NCBI RefSeq assembly: GCF_009757775.1
Contig: NZ_RHLK01000010.1
Coordinates: forward strand, 1 to 64,000
Length of the DNA: 64,000 nt
Origin: Paenibacillus lutrae
GTDB lineage: Bacteria > Bacillota > Bacilli > Paenibacillales > NBRC-103111
Direction: 5' to 3'
Shown: piece by piece, positions 1 through 8,326 of the stretch
How positions within the stretch are numbered: the first letter of the stretch is position 1
Layout of the letters: each line of letters starts with the position of its first letter
Position numbers and translations under genes: made by a program
The notes under the pieces: generated by a model
The model's database searches: none
Seen by the model: the letters and a program-made list of their open reading frames with translations, nothing else
What the model was told of the DNA's origin: nothing

Positions 1-29
1 AGCCACCTGGCTTTGGAGAACCGGTGGCT
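1..29. repeat. Inverted repeat (hairpin) at window edge
   Basis: Seven-base perfect arms (AGCCACC / GGTGGCT) with further GG/CC pairing inside. No T-run follows on the + strand. It may belong to the 3' region of a gene lying before the window. Function unknown. Confidence 0.5.
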
Positions 30-79
30 CAAAACAGAAACTTACTGCATTTTTGAGTTTTTTATTTCTCCAAACAAGA

Positions 80-115
80 CAAACTCCTGAGTTCCATTCG
101 GAACAAAGGAGTTTG
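80..115. repeat. Long hairpin, CAAACTCCT / AGGAGTTTG arms
   Basis: Perfect nine-base outer arms plus an inner GTTCC/GGAAC stem with a four-base loop. No T-run follows, so it is not a canonical terminator alone, but the next hairpin (130-159) is one. It could stabilise or process a transcript entering from the left. Confidence 0.55.
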
Positions 116-129
116 TCTGCAATCTGAAA

Positions 130-159
130 GCATACCTGATAAATCGGGTGTGCTTTTTT
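130..159 (+). terminator. Rho-independent terminator
   Basis: GCATACC pairs with GGGTGTGC and is followed directly by a run of six T. It probably ends a + strand gene upstream of the window. Apart from this and the two hairpins before it, I see no gene or clear promoter between 1 and the ribosome binding site near 295. Confidence 0.75.
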
Positions 160-313
160 GTTTAGTCGTGCAGGTTTTATCTTGATAAATAATATTAATC
201 ACTATAACTAAAAAAATGTTCACTGCTTCCTTAAATTAGCTTGAAGACGTTTCCTTTTCATGCAAGAATGGAGGAGGAGTGAACTCTATAGACAATGGAG
301 GAGAAGGAGAAGC

Positions 314-1372
314 ATGTCAAAACTTAAAATCGGTGTCATTGGTGCCGGCTCAATTTCCGAGTATCATTTCGGCGCGTACGCAAAGAACAGCCAAGTCGAA
401 ATTCACGCGGTATGCGATCTGAACGAGGAGCGGGCCAAGGCCAAGGCTGATAAATACGGTGCTGTGAAAACGTTTACCGACTATCACCAGCTATTAGCCG
501 ACCCCGAAATCGATGCGGTCAGCATTTGCACATGGAACAATACGCACGCAGAAATAAGTAAGGCTGCCGTAGAAGCAGGCAAGCACGTACTCGTAGAGAA
601 GCCGCTGTGCAAGACTGTAGAAGAAGCAGAACAAGTACAGGAAGCCGTGCGCAAGTCGGGCAAGGTGCTGCAGGTCGGGTTTGTGCGCCGTTTTGGAACG
701 AATACAAACGTAGCCAAACGTTTTATTGAAGCGGGCGAACTGGGTGAGATTTACTACGCCAAAGCTACTGTTCTCAGACGCCTCGGCAATCCTGGCGGAT
801 GGTTCTCCGATGTGGAACGTTCCGGCGGCGGGCCTGTTATTGACATTGGGGTTCATGTAATTGATCTTTGCTGGTATTTGATGGGCAAGCCGAAGGTGAA
901 GTCCGTATCTGCCGTTACATATGACAAGCTGGGCAATCGTTCACATATTGAGAATTTAAGCTTCTATAAGGCTGCGGATTACGATGCGGCCAAGAATACG
1001 GTAGAAGATATGGCTTCTGCTCTGATCCGTTTTGAGAATGGGGCGGCGCTGTCCGTAGAAGCAAGTTTTACCCTGCATGCCAAGAAAGATGAAATTTCCG
1101 TTAAATTATTCGGCGACCAAGGCGGAGCTGAAATCGAGCCTGAACTGATGATCGTAACGGAGAAACATAACACAATTCTTAACCAGACTCCACAGATTGA
1201 TCACCTGACCTTTGATTTCGAAGCGGGATTCCTTCGTGAAGTGGATCATTTCGTCGGCTGCTGCCTGGGCAACCATGAGACGATTTCCCCCGTTGAAGAC
1301 GGCTTAGAGCTGATGAAAATTTTGTGCGGTATTTATGAATCCAGCGCGGCAGGTAAAGAAATCGAATTATAA
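314..1372 (+). CDS. Gfo/Idh/MocA family NAD(P)-dependent oxidoreductase
   Basis: A sugar or polyol dehydrogenase of the Gfo/Idh/MocA family (352 aa). An N-terminal Rossmann fold starts at once with the dinucleotide motif GAGSIS (residues 10-15). The family's EKP motif is at about 95-97, and a GGGPVIDIGVHVID segment supplies the catalytic Asp/His region. An in-frame ATG lies at 260, but I chose 314 because GGAGGAGAAGGAG sits just before it and the protein then begins directly with the fold. The next gene, a sugar isomerase, starts 21 bp downstream, so the two are probably one operon acting on the same cyclitol, sugar or sugar-phosphate. The exact substrate cannot be read. Confidence 0.9.
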   Translation: MSKLKIGVIGAGSISEYHFGAYAKNSQVEIHAVCDLNEERAKAKADKYGAVKTFTDYHQLLADPEIDAVSICTWNNTHAEISKAAVEAGKHVLVEKPLCKTVEEAEQVQEAVRKSGKVLQVGFVRRFGTNTNVAKRFIEAGELGEIYYAKATVLRRLGNPGGWFSDVERSGGGPVIDIGVHVIDLCWYLMGKPKVKSVSAVTYDKLGNRSHIENLSFYKAADYDAAKNTVEDMASALIRFENGAALSVEASFTLHAKKDEISVKLFGDQGGAEIEPELMIVTEKHNTILNQTPQIDHLTFDFEAGFLREVDHFVGCCLGNHETISPVEDGLELMKILCGIYESSAAGKEIEL

Positions 1373-1393
1373 TAGTCGGAGGTAAACAGCTAT

Positions 1394-2266
1394 ATGAGTA
1401 TTCCGAATCCAATCGGCGTCATTGTAGACAGCTTCGGGCTGCCTGTACGTGAAGGCTTGCAGAAAGCCAAAGAAGTTGGAGCAGACGGCGTTCAAATTTA
1501 TGCCATCAAAGGTGAAATGTACCCGGACAACCTGAACCCGGCTCAGCGCAAAGAGCTCAAGGCGTATATTGATTCATTGGGGCTTGAGGTATCCGCATTG
1601 GTAGGCGATTTTGGCGGACACGGTTTCCAGGTTCGTGCGGACAATAAAGAAAAGATCGAGAAATCCAAGCGCGTGATGGATCTCGCACTGGAACTCGGTA
1701 CGAACATTGTTACGACGCATATCGGGATCGTTCCTTCCGAGCAGGACGAAATCTTCGAAGCCATGCAGGAAGCTTGTGAAGAGCTGGGGCAATATGCAAA
1801 GAGCATGAACGGCTATTTCGCAATCGAGACAGGCCCGGAACCGGCTGCCCATCTCAAAAGCTTCCTGGACACGCTCAGCACCAACGGCGTATCCGTTAAC
1901 TTTGACCCGGCTAACATGATCATGGTTACAGGTGACGACCCCGTACAAGGCGTATATACACTCAAAGACTATATCGTTCACACCCATGTGAAAGACGGCC
2001 TGCGTCATCAGGAATTTGACCCGCGTATTCTGTACGGAGCGGTAGGCTTTGAGCCGATGGGACACGAGCGCATTGCAGACATGCTGCGTGAAGGCAAGCT
2101 GTTCGAGGAGCTGCCGCTGGGTCAGGGCAAGGTTGATTTTGACCAGTACTTCAAAGCGCTTCAAGATATCGGATTTAAAGGCTATCTGACGATAGAACGT
2201 GAAGTAGGGGATAACCCTGCCGAAGATATCCGTAAAGCAGTCGAGTTTATTAAAGCATACCGTTAA
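1394..2266 (+). CDS. Sugar phosphate isomerase/epimerase (xylose isomerase-like TIM barrel)
   Basis: A 290-residue AP-endonuclease-2/xylose-isomerase-like TIM barrel, as in IolE/IolI/Hyi-type enzymes. The usual metal-ligand segments are visible in order: IETGPE (Glu), NFDPANM (Asp), HTHVKD (His) and the C-terminal IERE (Glu). It would interconvert keto or aldo forms of a sugar or inosose in the cytoplasm. It starts 21 bp after the dehydrogenase stop with a GGAGG ribosome site, and the intrinsic terminator at 2323-2361 follows. No LacI or kinase gene is adjacent, so the pathway is unassigned. Confidence 0.88.
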   Translation: MSIPNPIGVIVDSFGLPVREGLQKAKEVGADGVQIYAIKGEMYPDNLNPAQRKELKAYIDSLGLEVSALVGDFGGHGFQVRADNKEKIEKSKRVMDLALELGTNIVTTHIGIVPSEQDEIFEAMQEACEELGQYAKSMNGYFAIETGPEPAAHLKSFLDTLSTNGVSVNFDPANMIMVTGDDPVQGVYTLKDYIVHTHVKDGLRHQEFDPRILYGAVGFEPMGHERIADMLREGKLFEELPLGQGKVDFDQYFKALQDIGFKGYLTIEREVGDNPAEDIRKAVEFIKAYR

Positions 2267-2322
2267 TAATCAGGCTGGCCGGGCTAGGACAAGCACGCCG
2301 CCGGACATTAACGGCGCAACAA

Positions 2323-2361
2323 AAAAACCTTTCCAACCGGACCTCCGGCGGAAAGGTTTTT
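2323..2361. terminator. Bidirectional terminator between isomerase and metQ
   Basis: Twelve-base perfect arms (AAAAACCTTTCC / GGAAAGGTTTTT) flank a GC-rich loop, with A-run and T-run on either side. It can stop both the + strand isomerase operon and the - strand metNIQ operon, which converge here. Confidence 0.85.
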
Positions 2362-2419
2362 CGTTCCTGCATCCCAGTCATGGAATACCCAACTGGGATA
2401 ATAATCCAGTTGTCTGAAA

Positions 2420-3271
2420 TTAGAATGCTGGAATGATGGAGCCTTGGTACTTGTCTTCGATGAATTTCTTAACTTCTGGCGTTTGCAGTGCTTTGATCAG
2501 TTTTTGAACCGCTTCTGCGTTTTTGTTATCTTCACGCGATGCAATGATGTTCACGTATGGAGAATTTTTATCTTCGATGAAAAGAGCGTCTTTCGCCGGT
2601 ACCAGCTTCGCTTCAAGCGCATAGTTGGTGTTGATCAGGGCAAGCTCGACTTCGTCCAGTACGCGCGGCAGCATGGCTGCTTCAAGCTCTCTGATTTTCA
2701 GGTTCTTCTTGTTCTCGGTGATGTCTTTCGCGGTACCCGTGACGCCAACGCCTTCTTTGAGCTTAATCAGTCCGCTCTTCTCAAGCAGGGCCAGAGCGCG
2801 GCCGCCGTTTGAAGGATCGTTCGGGATCGCGACGGTTGCTCCGTCTTTAATTTCATCCACGGATTTTACTTTACGGGAATACCCGCCGAAAGGCTCGATA
2901 TGAACGCCGCCTACGCTGGTAAGTTTGGTACCTTTGTCTTTGTTGAATTGATCCAGGTAAGGCTGGTGCTGGAAGAAGTTTGCATCAAGCTGTTTCTCGC
3001 TCAGCTGAGTATTCGGCAGAATATAGTCGGTAAACACTTTAACTTCCAAAGTGACGCCTTCTGCTTTGAGCTTGTCCTTCACGGATTCGAGGATCTCTGC
3101 GTGAGGAACGGCGCTTGCGCCCACCTTGAGCGTTACTTCTTTGGGTGCGCTCCCGGAGCCGCTACCGCCTTCAGGGGAAGGAGTTGCACCGGATTCAGGC
3201 TTGTTGCCGCAGGCCGACAAAGCAGCGAGGGCGATAATCAGGATAAAGACGAACAGCGTATTCTTTTTCAT
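2420..3271 (-). CDS. metQ: Methionine ABC transporter substrate-binding lipoprotein MetQ
   Basis: A NlpA/MetQ-family lipoprotein (283 aa) that captures methionine outside the membrane and passes it to MetI. A lipoprotein signal ends in the lipobox LSAC (Cys about 21), then a Gly/Ser/Pro-rich linker and the family fold: an early VPHAEIL segment, then NFFQHQPYLDQFN and AIPNDPSNGGRAL. It is the last gene of the metN-metI-metQ operon, about 40 bp after metI, and is preceded by a good AGGAGG site. Control is by the SAM-I riboswitch upstream of metN. Confidence 0.95.
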   Translation of the reverse strand: MKKNTLFVFILIIALAALSACGNKPESGATPSPEGGSGSGSAPKEVTLKVGASAVPHAEILESVKDKLKAEGVTLEVKVFTDYILPNTQLSEKQLDANFFQHQPYLDQFNKDKGTKLTSVGGVHIEPFGGYSRKVKSVDEIKDGATVAIPNDPSNGGRALALLEKSGLIKLKEGVGVTGTAKDITENKKNLKIRELEAAMLPRVLDEVELALINTNYALEAKLVPAKDALFIEDKNSPYVNIIASREDNKNAEAVQKLIKALQTPEVKKFIEDKYQGSIIPAF

Positions 3272-3310
3272 CTTGCAGGTTTCCTCCTTTAATGAGTTCT
3301 ATTTATCGCA

Positions 3311-3970
3311 TTATTTGCGCGTGAAGTGGAGAACCAGACGGTCTCCGATCATTTGCAAAATTTGCACCAGGATAAGAAGAATGACGACGGTCGTGATCAT
3401 GACCTCGGTCTGGAAGCGCTGGTAGCCGTAACGGATCGCCAGGTCACCCAGTCCGCCGCCGCCGATCATACCGGACATTGCGGTGTAGGACACCAGTGTG
3501 ACCGTGGTGATCGTAATGCCGGCGACTAGGCCCGGCAGGGCTTCCGGAAGCAGGACGCGGCGTACGATCTGTCCGCGTCCCGCACCCATGGACTGCGCGG
3601 CTTCGATAATGCCGCGGTCCACTTCGCGCAGGGCCGTTTCGACCAGCCGTGCGAAGAACGGCGCCGCTGCAATAACAAGCGGCGGAATGGTTCCTTTGAC
3701 GCCTATGGATGTGCCGACGAGTACTTTGGTAAGCGGAATGACCGCGATCATCAGGATGACGAACGGGACAGAACGCAGTACATTGACGACAAAGGACAAA
3801 ATAATATTGGACAACCGGTTCTCCAGCAGGTTGCCTTTGGAAGTCAGGAAGAGCAGAATTCCGATCGGCAGTCCGATTACAAAAGTGAACACGGCGGATA
3901 ATCCGAGCATAATAAGCGTATCATTAGTAGCTGTTCCGATCTCGCTCCAGTCGAGTCTAGACCAATCCAT
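3311..3970 (-). CDS. metI: Methionine ABC transporter permease MetI
   Basis: A 219-residue inner-membrane permease with about five membrane segments and the EAA loop typical of MetI (RGIIEAAQSMGAGRGQIV...LPEALPG). I start it at 3970 because GGAGGTG lies nine bases before that ATG; a longer reading to 3991 lacks a site. The start overlaps the 3' end of metN by 14 bp, implying translational coupling. It forms the channel for L- and probably D-methionine with MetN and MetQ. Confidence 0.94.
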   Translation of the reverse strand: MDWSRLDWSEIGTATNDTLIMLGLSAVFTFVIGLPIGILLFLTSKGNLLENRLSNIILSFVVNVLRSVPFVILMIAVIPLTKVLVGTSIGVKGTIPPLVIAAAPFFARLVETALREVDRGIIEAAQSMGAGRGQIVRRVLLPEALPGLVAGITITTVTLVSYTAMSGMIGGGGLGDLAIRYGYQRFQTEVMITTVVILLILVQILQMIGDRLVLHFTRK

Positions 3971-4979
3971 GGTTGTACACCTCCACATCAAGGCCGCTCT
4001 CGCGAAGCAGGACGATGGTCTGCTCGGCGGCCTCGGCCGGTCCTTGCAGCCTTACGACAAGCTGGCCGTAAGGCGTGTTCTTCATCCGGGAAATCGTTCC
4101 CTGCAGGATCGAGAAGGTTACGCCGGTCTGCTGTACGGCTCTCGATAGAATCGGATCGTAAGTCGTCTCACCCAGGAAATTAATCTGGATTACGGTGCCG
4201 GCATCCGTCTGGTCTGCTGCCGCTGCATCCAGTTCCACCGGGTCGGCGACCTGCTCGATAAATTGCTTGGTGACCCCATGCCGGGGTTTCAAGAATACCT
4301 CGGCAACAGGCCCCTGCTCGACGATCTGACCGGCATGGATGACGGCGACACGGTCACAAATCGAGCGGATGACGTGCATTTCATGCGTAATGAGCACGAT
4401 CGTGATATTCAGCTTGCTGTTAATGTCCAGCAGCAGAGCCAGAATCGAATTCGTCGTCTGCGGATCGAGAGCCGATGTGGCCTCATCGCACAGCAGCACG
4501 TCCGGATTCGTCGCAAGCGCTCGCGCGATGCCGACTCTCTGCTTCTGTCCGCCGGACAGCTGTGCGGGGTATTTGCGGCCCTGCTCGCCAAGGCCGACAA
4601 GATTCAGCAGCTCGCGGACTCTGGCCTTCACAGCGGATTTGCTTGTCCCCGCCAACCGAAGCGGGAAAGCGATGTTCTCTTCCACGGTTGCGGAAGAGAG
4701 GAGGTTGAAGTGCTGGAAAATCATGCCGATGCGGCGGCGCTGCTCCTGCAGACGCTTCGTGCTCAGAGATGTGAGATCGACTCCATCCACAATAACCTTG
4801 CCTTCAGTCGGACGCTCCAGAAGATTGATGCTCCGGAGAAGCGTGCTTTTACCGGCGCCTGAATGACCGATAATACCGAAAATTTCACCCTTCGCAATCG
4901 TGAGATTGATTTCTTCGAGGGCATGCGTTGTATGCGAACCGCTGCGGTATTCTTTTCTCAATTGCTGCAGCTTGATCAT
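3957..4979 (-). CDS. metN: Methionine ABC transporter ATP-binding protein MetN
   Basis: A 340-residue ATPase driving methionine import. Walker A GHSGAGKST is at about 38-46, the signature LSGGQKQR is central, and Walker B LLCDEATSALD follows. A C-terminal domain of about 75 residues corresponds to the NIL/ACT-like domain, which in E. coli MetN binds methionine and shuts transport down. First gene of the operon; leader region 4980-5262 carries the SAM riboswitch. Confidence 0.95.
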   Translation of the reverse strand: MIKLQQLRKEYRSGSHTTHALEEINLTIAKGEIFGIIGHSGAGKSTLLRSINLLERPTEGKVIVDGVDLTSLSTKRLQEQRRRIGMIFQHFNLLSSATVEENIAFPLRLAGTSKSAVKARVRELLNLVGLGEQGRKYPAQLSGGQKQRVGIARALATNPDVLLCDEATSALDPQTTNSILALLLDINSKLNITIVLITHEMHVIRSICDRVAVIHAGQIVEQGPVAEVFLKPRHGVTKQFIEQVADPVELDAAAADQTDAGTVIQINFLGETTYDPILSRAVQQTGVTFSILQGTISRMKNTPYGQLVVRLQGPAEAAEQTIVLLRESGLDVEVYNHGLV

Positions 4980-5003
4980 AGCTTCACCTTCTTTGCTCGG
5001 AAA

Positions 5004-5056
5004 AATAAGAAAAAACCCGATTTGTATAGGACAAAAAGGGCTTTTCGGATATCGAA
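5004..5056 (-). terminator. Expression-platform terminator of the SAM riboswitch
   Basis: On the - strand GAAAAGCCC pairs with GGGTTTTTTC and runs into a T-rich tract, between the aptamer and metN. This is the expected OFF hairpin, formed when SAM is bound. Confidence 0.7.
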
Positions 5057-5059
5057 AAT

Positions 5060-5183
5060 GACCTTCTCATCTGCCAGAACCGATTAGGATTCTGAAGGAA
5101 TTGGCACCATGTCATTGCGGAAAAATCGCTGCAATCGGTTGCCGGGCTTCGTCGGGCCTTGTCCCTCCGCCACTCTTGATAAG
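5060..5183 (-). promoter_or_regulatory. SAM-I (S-box) riboswitch
   Basis: Read on the - strand, the conserved S-box elements appear in order: CTTATCAAGAG, GGCGGAGGGAC, GGCCCGACGAAGCCCGGCAA, GGTGCCAATTCC, then GCAGATGAGAAGG closing the P1 helix. The position in front of metNIQ and the following terminator are canonical. High SAM should stop transcription, so the importer is made when methionine/SAM is low. Confidence 0.96.
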
Positions 5184-5262
5184 AAAATTTAGCATATACA
5201 GTTGTCTGGTTTGCTAAGGGTTTGCTTCTTTTTTGCTTCTTTCATTGAAAAAGACAATTCCG

Positions 5263-5292
5263 AGTATAACCTAACGGAGTTTGGTAAGTCAA
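5263..5292 (-). promoter_or_regulatory. Sigma-A promoter of metNIQ
   Basis: On the - strand: -35 TTGACT (5287-5292), 18 bp spacer, -10 TATACT (5263-5268), about 80 bp before the aptamer. Good match to the housekeeping consensus. Confidence 0.8.
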
Positions 5293-5339
5293 TCATTATT
5301 TCACCATAGGTTATTTAACCAAAGTCAGGAGAGAATAAG

Positions 5340-6125
5340 ATGGCATTTATCCAATGTGATTTCTATTCGGAAGTACTGGGCGTATCTACGTCCGTGAATG
5401 TTCTTCTACCCGAGCAGACGAGTACACAAATCGGGATGGAAGGCAGATCGTCCGGGCGCAAGCACCCCACGCTCTATTTACTTCATGGCCTGTCCGATGA
5501 TCATTCCATCTGGATGCGGCGCACGGCTGTCGAACGATACGCGGCTCCGCTCGGAGTCGCCGTCATCATGCCGAATATCGGAAGGAGCTTCTATACGGAT
5601 ATGGCCTGCGGGTACAACTATTGGACGTTCCTGTCTGAAGAGCTTCCGAGGGTCTGCCAGTCCTTCTTCCCGTTATCGGACCGGCAGGAAGACACGTTTG
5701 TCGCCGGTCTTTCCATGGGAGGTTATGGCGCATTCAAGTGGGCCCTGCGCCAACCCGGCCGATTTGCAGCCGCCGCGAGTCTGTCGGGAGCTATGCGTGT
5801 GCAGGAGATGGCTGAACGTGTTCCGCATGATTACCGGTTAATCTTCGGAGAAGGCAAGGAACTTGCGGCGGAGAATGATCTTTTTGCCCTGGCTGCCAAA
5901 GCGGCAGAGGAGAAGACCGCTCTTCCCCGGTTATATCAATGCTGCGGAACAACCGATTTCCTCTATGAGGAAAATACGGCTTTCCGCGACCATTTGACGA
6001 GTCTGGGAATTCCGTCTCACTACGAAGAGGAAGAAGGCACAGCTCATGAATGGGCCTATTGGGACAGGCAGATTGCCAAAGTGCTGAACTGGCTCCCTTT
6101 ACACGGACCCAAAGATAAGGAATGA
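5340..6125 (+). CDS. Alpha/beta-hydrolase esterase (putative esterase family, tributyrin esterase-like)
   Basis: A 261-residue cytoplasmic esterase of the PF00756 type, related to S-formylglutathione hydrolase and EstA-like tributyrin esterases. LYLLHGLSDD holds the oxyanion region; the nucleophile elbow is GLSMGG with Ser about 125. Asp about 206 (CGTTDFL) and His about 236 (GTAHEW) complete the triad. The start has an AGGAGA site. It stands alone and diverges from metN. An S-formylglutathione role is less likely because bacilli use bacillithiol; the natural ester is unknown. Confidence 0.87.
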   Translation: MAFIQCDFYSEVLGVSTSVNVLLPEQTSTQIGMEGRSSGRKHPTLYLLHGLSDDHSIWMRRTAVERYAAPLGVAVIMPNIGRSFYTDMACGYNYWTFLSEELPRVCQSFFPLSDRQEDTFVAGLSMGGYGAFKWALRQPGRFAAAASLSGAMRVQEMAERVPHDYRLIFGEGKELAAENDLFALAAKAAEEKTALPRLYQCCGTTDFLYEENTAFRDHLTSLGIPSHYEEEEGTAHEWAYWDRQIAKVLNWLPLHGPKDKE

Positions 6126-6222
6126 AGTTAACGTAGCAGCAGCTCAAGCTGAGAAGAAGCTCTGAATAACTAAGAACCGACTGCTTAAGCTTACAGCCGT
6201 ATAAGCTTGGTTCTTGCCAGAT

Positions 6223-6282
6223 AACCGCTCCCATACAGCGTATACGCGAAACCGGCGACTGCTTCTTGGGCAGCGGTTTTTT
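6223..6282 (+). terminator. Terminator after the esterase gene
   Basis: AACCGCT-CCCA pairs with TGGG-C-AGCGGTT (one bulged base) and is followed by six T. A second small hairpin with AAGCTT arms lies at 6187-6208. Confidence 0.6.
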
Positions 6283-6309
6283 GGATATAACGACCCATAC
6301 CGTTGTCAG

Positions 6310-7011
6310 TTATGTGGCGGATTGCTCCAGCCGGGGCCAAGCAGATTTCCATTCCTGGAGTCCGAGTTCGACTTCGCTGCGGGGAAGTCCGCCGTCCTCA
6401 AGCTCCTGATCGCTCAAATGAAGCAGCCGCTCGTAGAAATGTAATCCCCATTCAGGAAGCTGCCTATCATCACTTATCTCCCGCCCAAGTTCATACAGGA
6501 TGTTCTCCGCTTCATCGAAGCGGCCCCGGTTTGCAAAGTATTCCATTTGCTTAAAGTGGGCGGCAGGGGACAAACGGTAAGCTTTCAGCCGGTTCTGAAG
6601 GGCCTTAATTTCCTCATGTACCGGAATATCTTTGGTATCGGCGCCCTGCTCGGCCGCATGGTAGTACAAGAACAGGGCATTAACACGGCGCTGATAGGCT
6701 TCCCGTTCCTGTCCCATATCCTCATAGATCTCACCTTCTTCACGAAGCAGCCTGGCTGCCGCGACCAGCTTCTCGTTGTTTAGAGCAGGGCCTGTGCGGA
6801 GCATGCGAAACGCATCTTCTTCCTGTACAGAACCGAGTACTTTGGCAGGGGGAAGATAGAATTTTCCATAAAGTTCTCCGAGCGCTTCCAGCGCTTCTTC
6901 ATGTTTGTTCTCCCTGCGGAGTTTAGCGACCCGGCTTGCGATGGCTTCGATCATTCTTGAAATCATAGTGATCAGATAGTCTTTGCGTTCGAACAAATGA
7001 ATCCCCTCCAT
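6310..7011 (-). CDS. DUF6483-like helical-repeat protein
   Basis: A 233-residue soluble, almost wholly helical protein beginning with a membrane-free segment FERKDYLITMISRMIEAIA that resembles the opening of DUF6483 proteins. Paired-helix spacing (for example EALEALGELYGKFY and PAAHFKQMEYFANRGRFDEAENILYEL) suggests tetratricopeptide-like repeats. No catalytic motif is visible. It follows ypdA on the same strand after about 85 bp. DUF6483 assignment is from memory of the family pattern; function unknown. Confidence 0.7.
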   Translation of the reverse strand: MEGIHLFERKDYLITMISRMIEAIASRVAKLRRENKHEEALEALGELYGKFYLPPAKVLGSVQEEDAFRMLRTGPALNNEKLVAAARLLREEGEIYEDMGQEREAYQRRVNALFLYYHAAEQGADTKDIPVHEEIKALQNRLKAYRLSPAAHFKQMEYFANRGRFDEAENILYELGREISDDRQLPEWGLHFYERLLHLSDQELEDGGLPRSEVELGLQEWKSAWPRLEQSAT

Positions 7012-7095
7012 TATGAAGCGTTTCCGTCCTGCCGCTCAGCCGCTAAAATCTGGAGTAAAGCGATGCCGGCTATACTGGCGGCCTTGCGGTACTGC

Positions 7096-8076
7096 TTACC
7101 GGTTCTCCCGCAGGGTAAGCAAATGATCGGCTATCGCTTTGCCGTGCTTACGTCCGCTCTCGATAAAGATTTCATTGGCATTATGACCCGAAGCGATGAC
7201 GCCGGCTACATACAGTCCGGGTGTGGTCGTTTCCATCGTATCGGGGTTATAGACCGGCTGGAAATACTCTCCCTGAAGCTCTACACCCGAACGGGTAAGC
7301 AGGCTGCGGTCCGGCCGGAATCCGGTCAGCGCGAGTACGAAATCATTATCGATGATCTTTTCACTCCCGTTCTCATCAATCGTTACGGTCAGATCGTCGA
7401 TGCTTACGACCCGTGAGGAATACAGCATGCGGATACGGCTTTTGAGTACCATGCTCTCGAAGATGGGCCTGACCCAAGGCTTGATGCTGGCAGACATCTG
7501 GTCTCCGCGGTAAACAACCGTAACATCCGCGCCAACGCGCATCAGGTCCAAAGCGGCATCCACGGCAGAGTTATTTCCACCGATAATCGTTACCTTCATG
7601 TTCGTGTAAGGATGGGCCTCCCGATAGTAATGCGTGACTTTGGGAAGATCTTCGCCTGGAATTCCCAGCAGATTAGGCGTATCAAAATATCCGGTCGAAA
7701 TGACGACCTGGCTGGCATTCGTTACGATTTCTTTGCCCGCACGGTCCACAGAACGCACAACAAAGGAATCCCCCTCTTTACGGATGGAGGTCACTTCCTC
7801 ATAGCTGCGGATCTGCAGCCCGTAATGTCTGGCTACGTTGCGGTAATAATGCAGAGCCTCTTGTCTGAACGGTTTATCGTTCGGCGTAGTAAATGGAACA
7901 TCCCCGATTTCCAGCAGATCCGGGGTACTAAAGAACTGCAGGTGGGTCGGGTACTGGTAAATCGAATGTACCAGACAGTTTTTCTCGATAACAATCGCGG
8001 GAATCCCCGCTTTTTTCATTTCGACGGCCGCAGATATTCCGCACGGGCCGGCTCCGATAATAACAACTTGTTCCAT
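7096..8076 (-). CDS. ypdA: YpdA-family FAD/NADPH bacillithiol disulfide reductase
   Basis: A 326-residue flavoprotein of the YpdA/Bdr family, which reduces oxidised bacillithiol with NADPH in Firmicutes. The FAD-binding GAGPCG is at residues 8-13 and a second Rossmann motif GGNNSA marks NADPH binding. YpdA-typical segments YQYPTHLQFFSTPDLLEIGDVPF and NEIFIESGRKHG are present. The Cys of GAGPCG is the one reported as important in B. subtilis/S. aureus YpdA. Start by a GGAGGC site. It implies that the host makes bacillithiol. Confidence 0.92.
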   Translation of the reverse strand: MEQVVIIGAGPCGISAAVEMKKAGIPAIVIEKNCLVHSIYQYPTHLQFFSTPDLLEIGDVPFTTPNDKPFRQEALHYYRNVARHYGLQIRSYEEVTSIRKEGDSFVVRSVDRAGKEIVTNASQVVISTGYFDTPNLLGIPGEDLPKVTHYYREAHPYTNMKVTIIGGNNSAVDAALDLMRVGADVTVVYRGDQMSASIKPWVRPIFESMVLKSRIRMLYSSRVVSIDDLTVTIDENGSEKIIDNDFVLALTGFRPDRSLLTRSGVELQGEYFQPVYNPDTMETTTPGLYVAGVIASGHNANEIFIESGRKHGKAIADHLLTLRENR

Positions 8077-8244
8077 GAAATAAGCCTCCTTCCGTCACGG
8101 ATGAAGACAGGCGTAAGATCTTAGGACTTGCGTCTGACATGTAGCGTGGCGACGGTTTTATTCTCATAGTAACGCAATCTTGGCTTCAAAAACAACCGGG
8201 CTGCCACGGATTGCCGGAATGGGCCGAGTAAGAACCAAATAAAA

Positions 8245-8289
8245 ACTCATTCCAGGGACACTATGCAGCAGTGCCTACCGGAAATGAGT
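8245..8289 (-). terminator. Terminator of the SulP gene
   Basis: On the - strand the ACTCATT and AATGAGT ends, with inner GGCACT/AGTGTC pairing, form a long hairpin running into TTTTTATTT. It lies 38 bp past the SulP stop. Confidence 0.7.
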
Positions 8290-8326
8290 CTGAGTCTGGT
8301 TATCTTATATTGTAGAGATGCGTTAC

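Noticed and set aside
3498-4148. 216-codon + strand frame across metI and metN
   Set aside because: It is antisense to two well-supported genes and has no recognisable domain or ribosome site.
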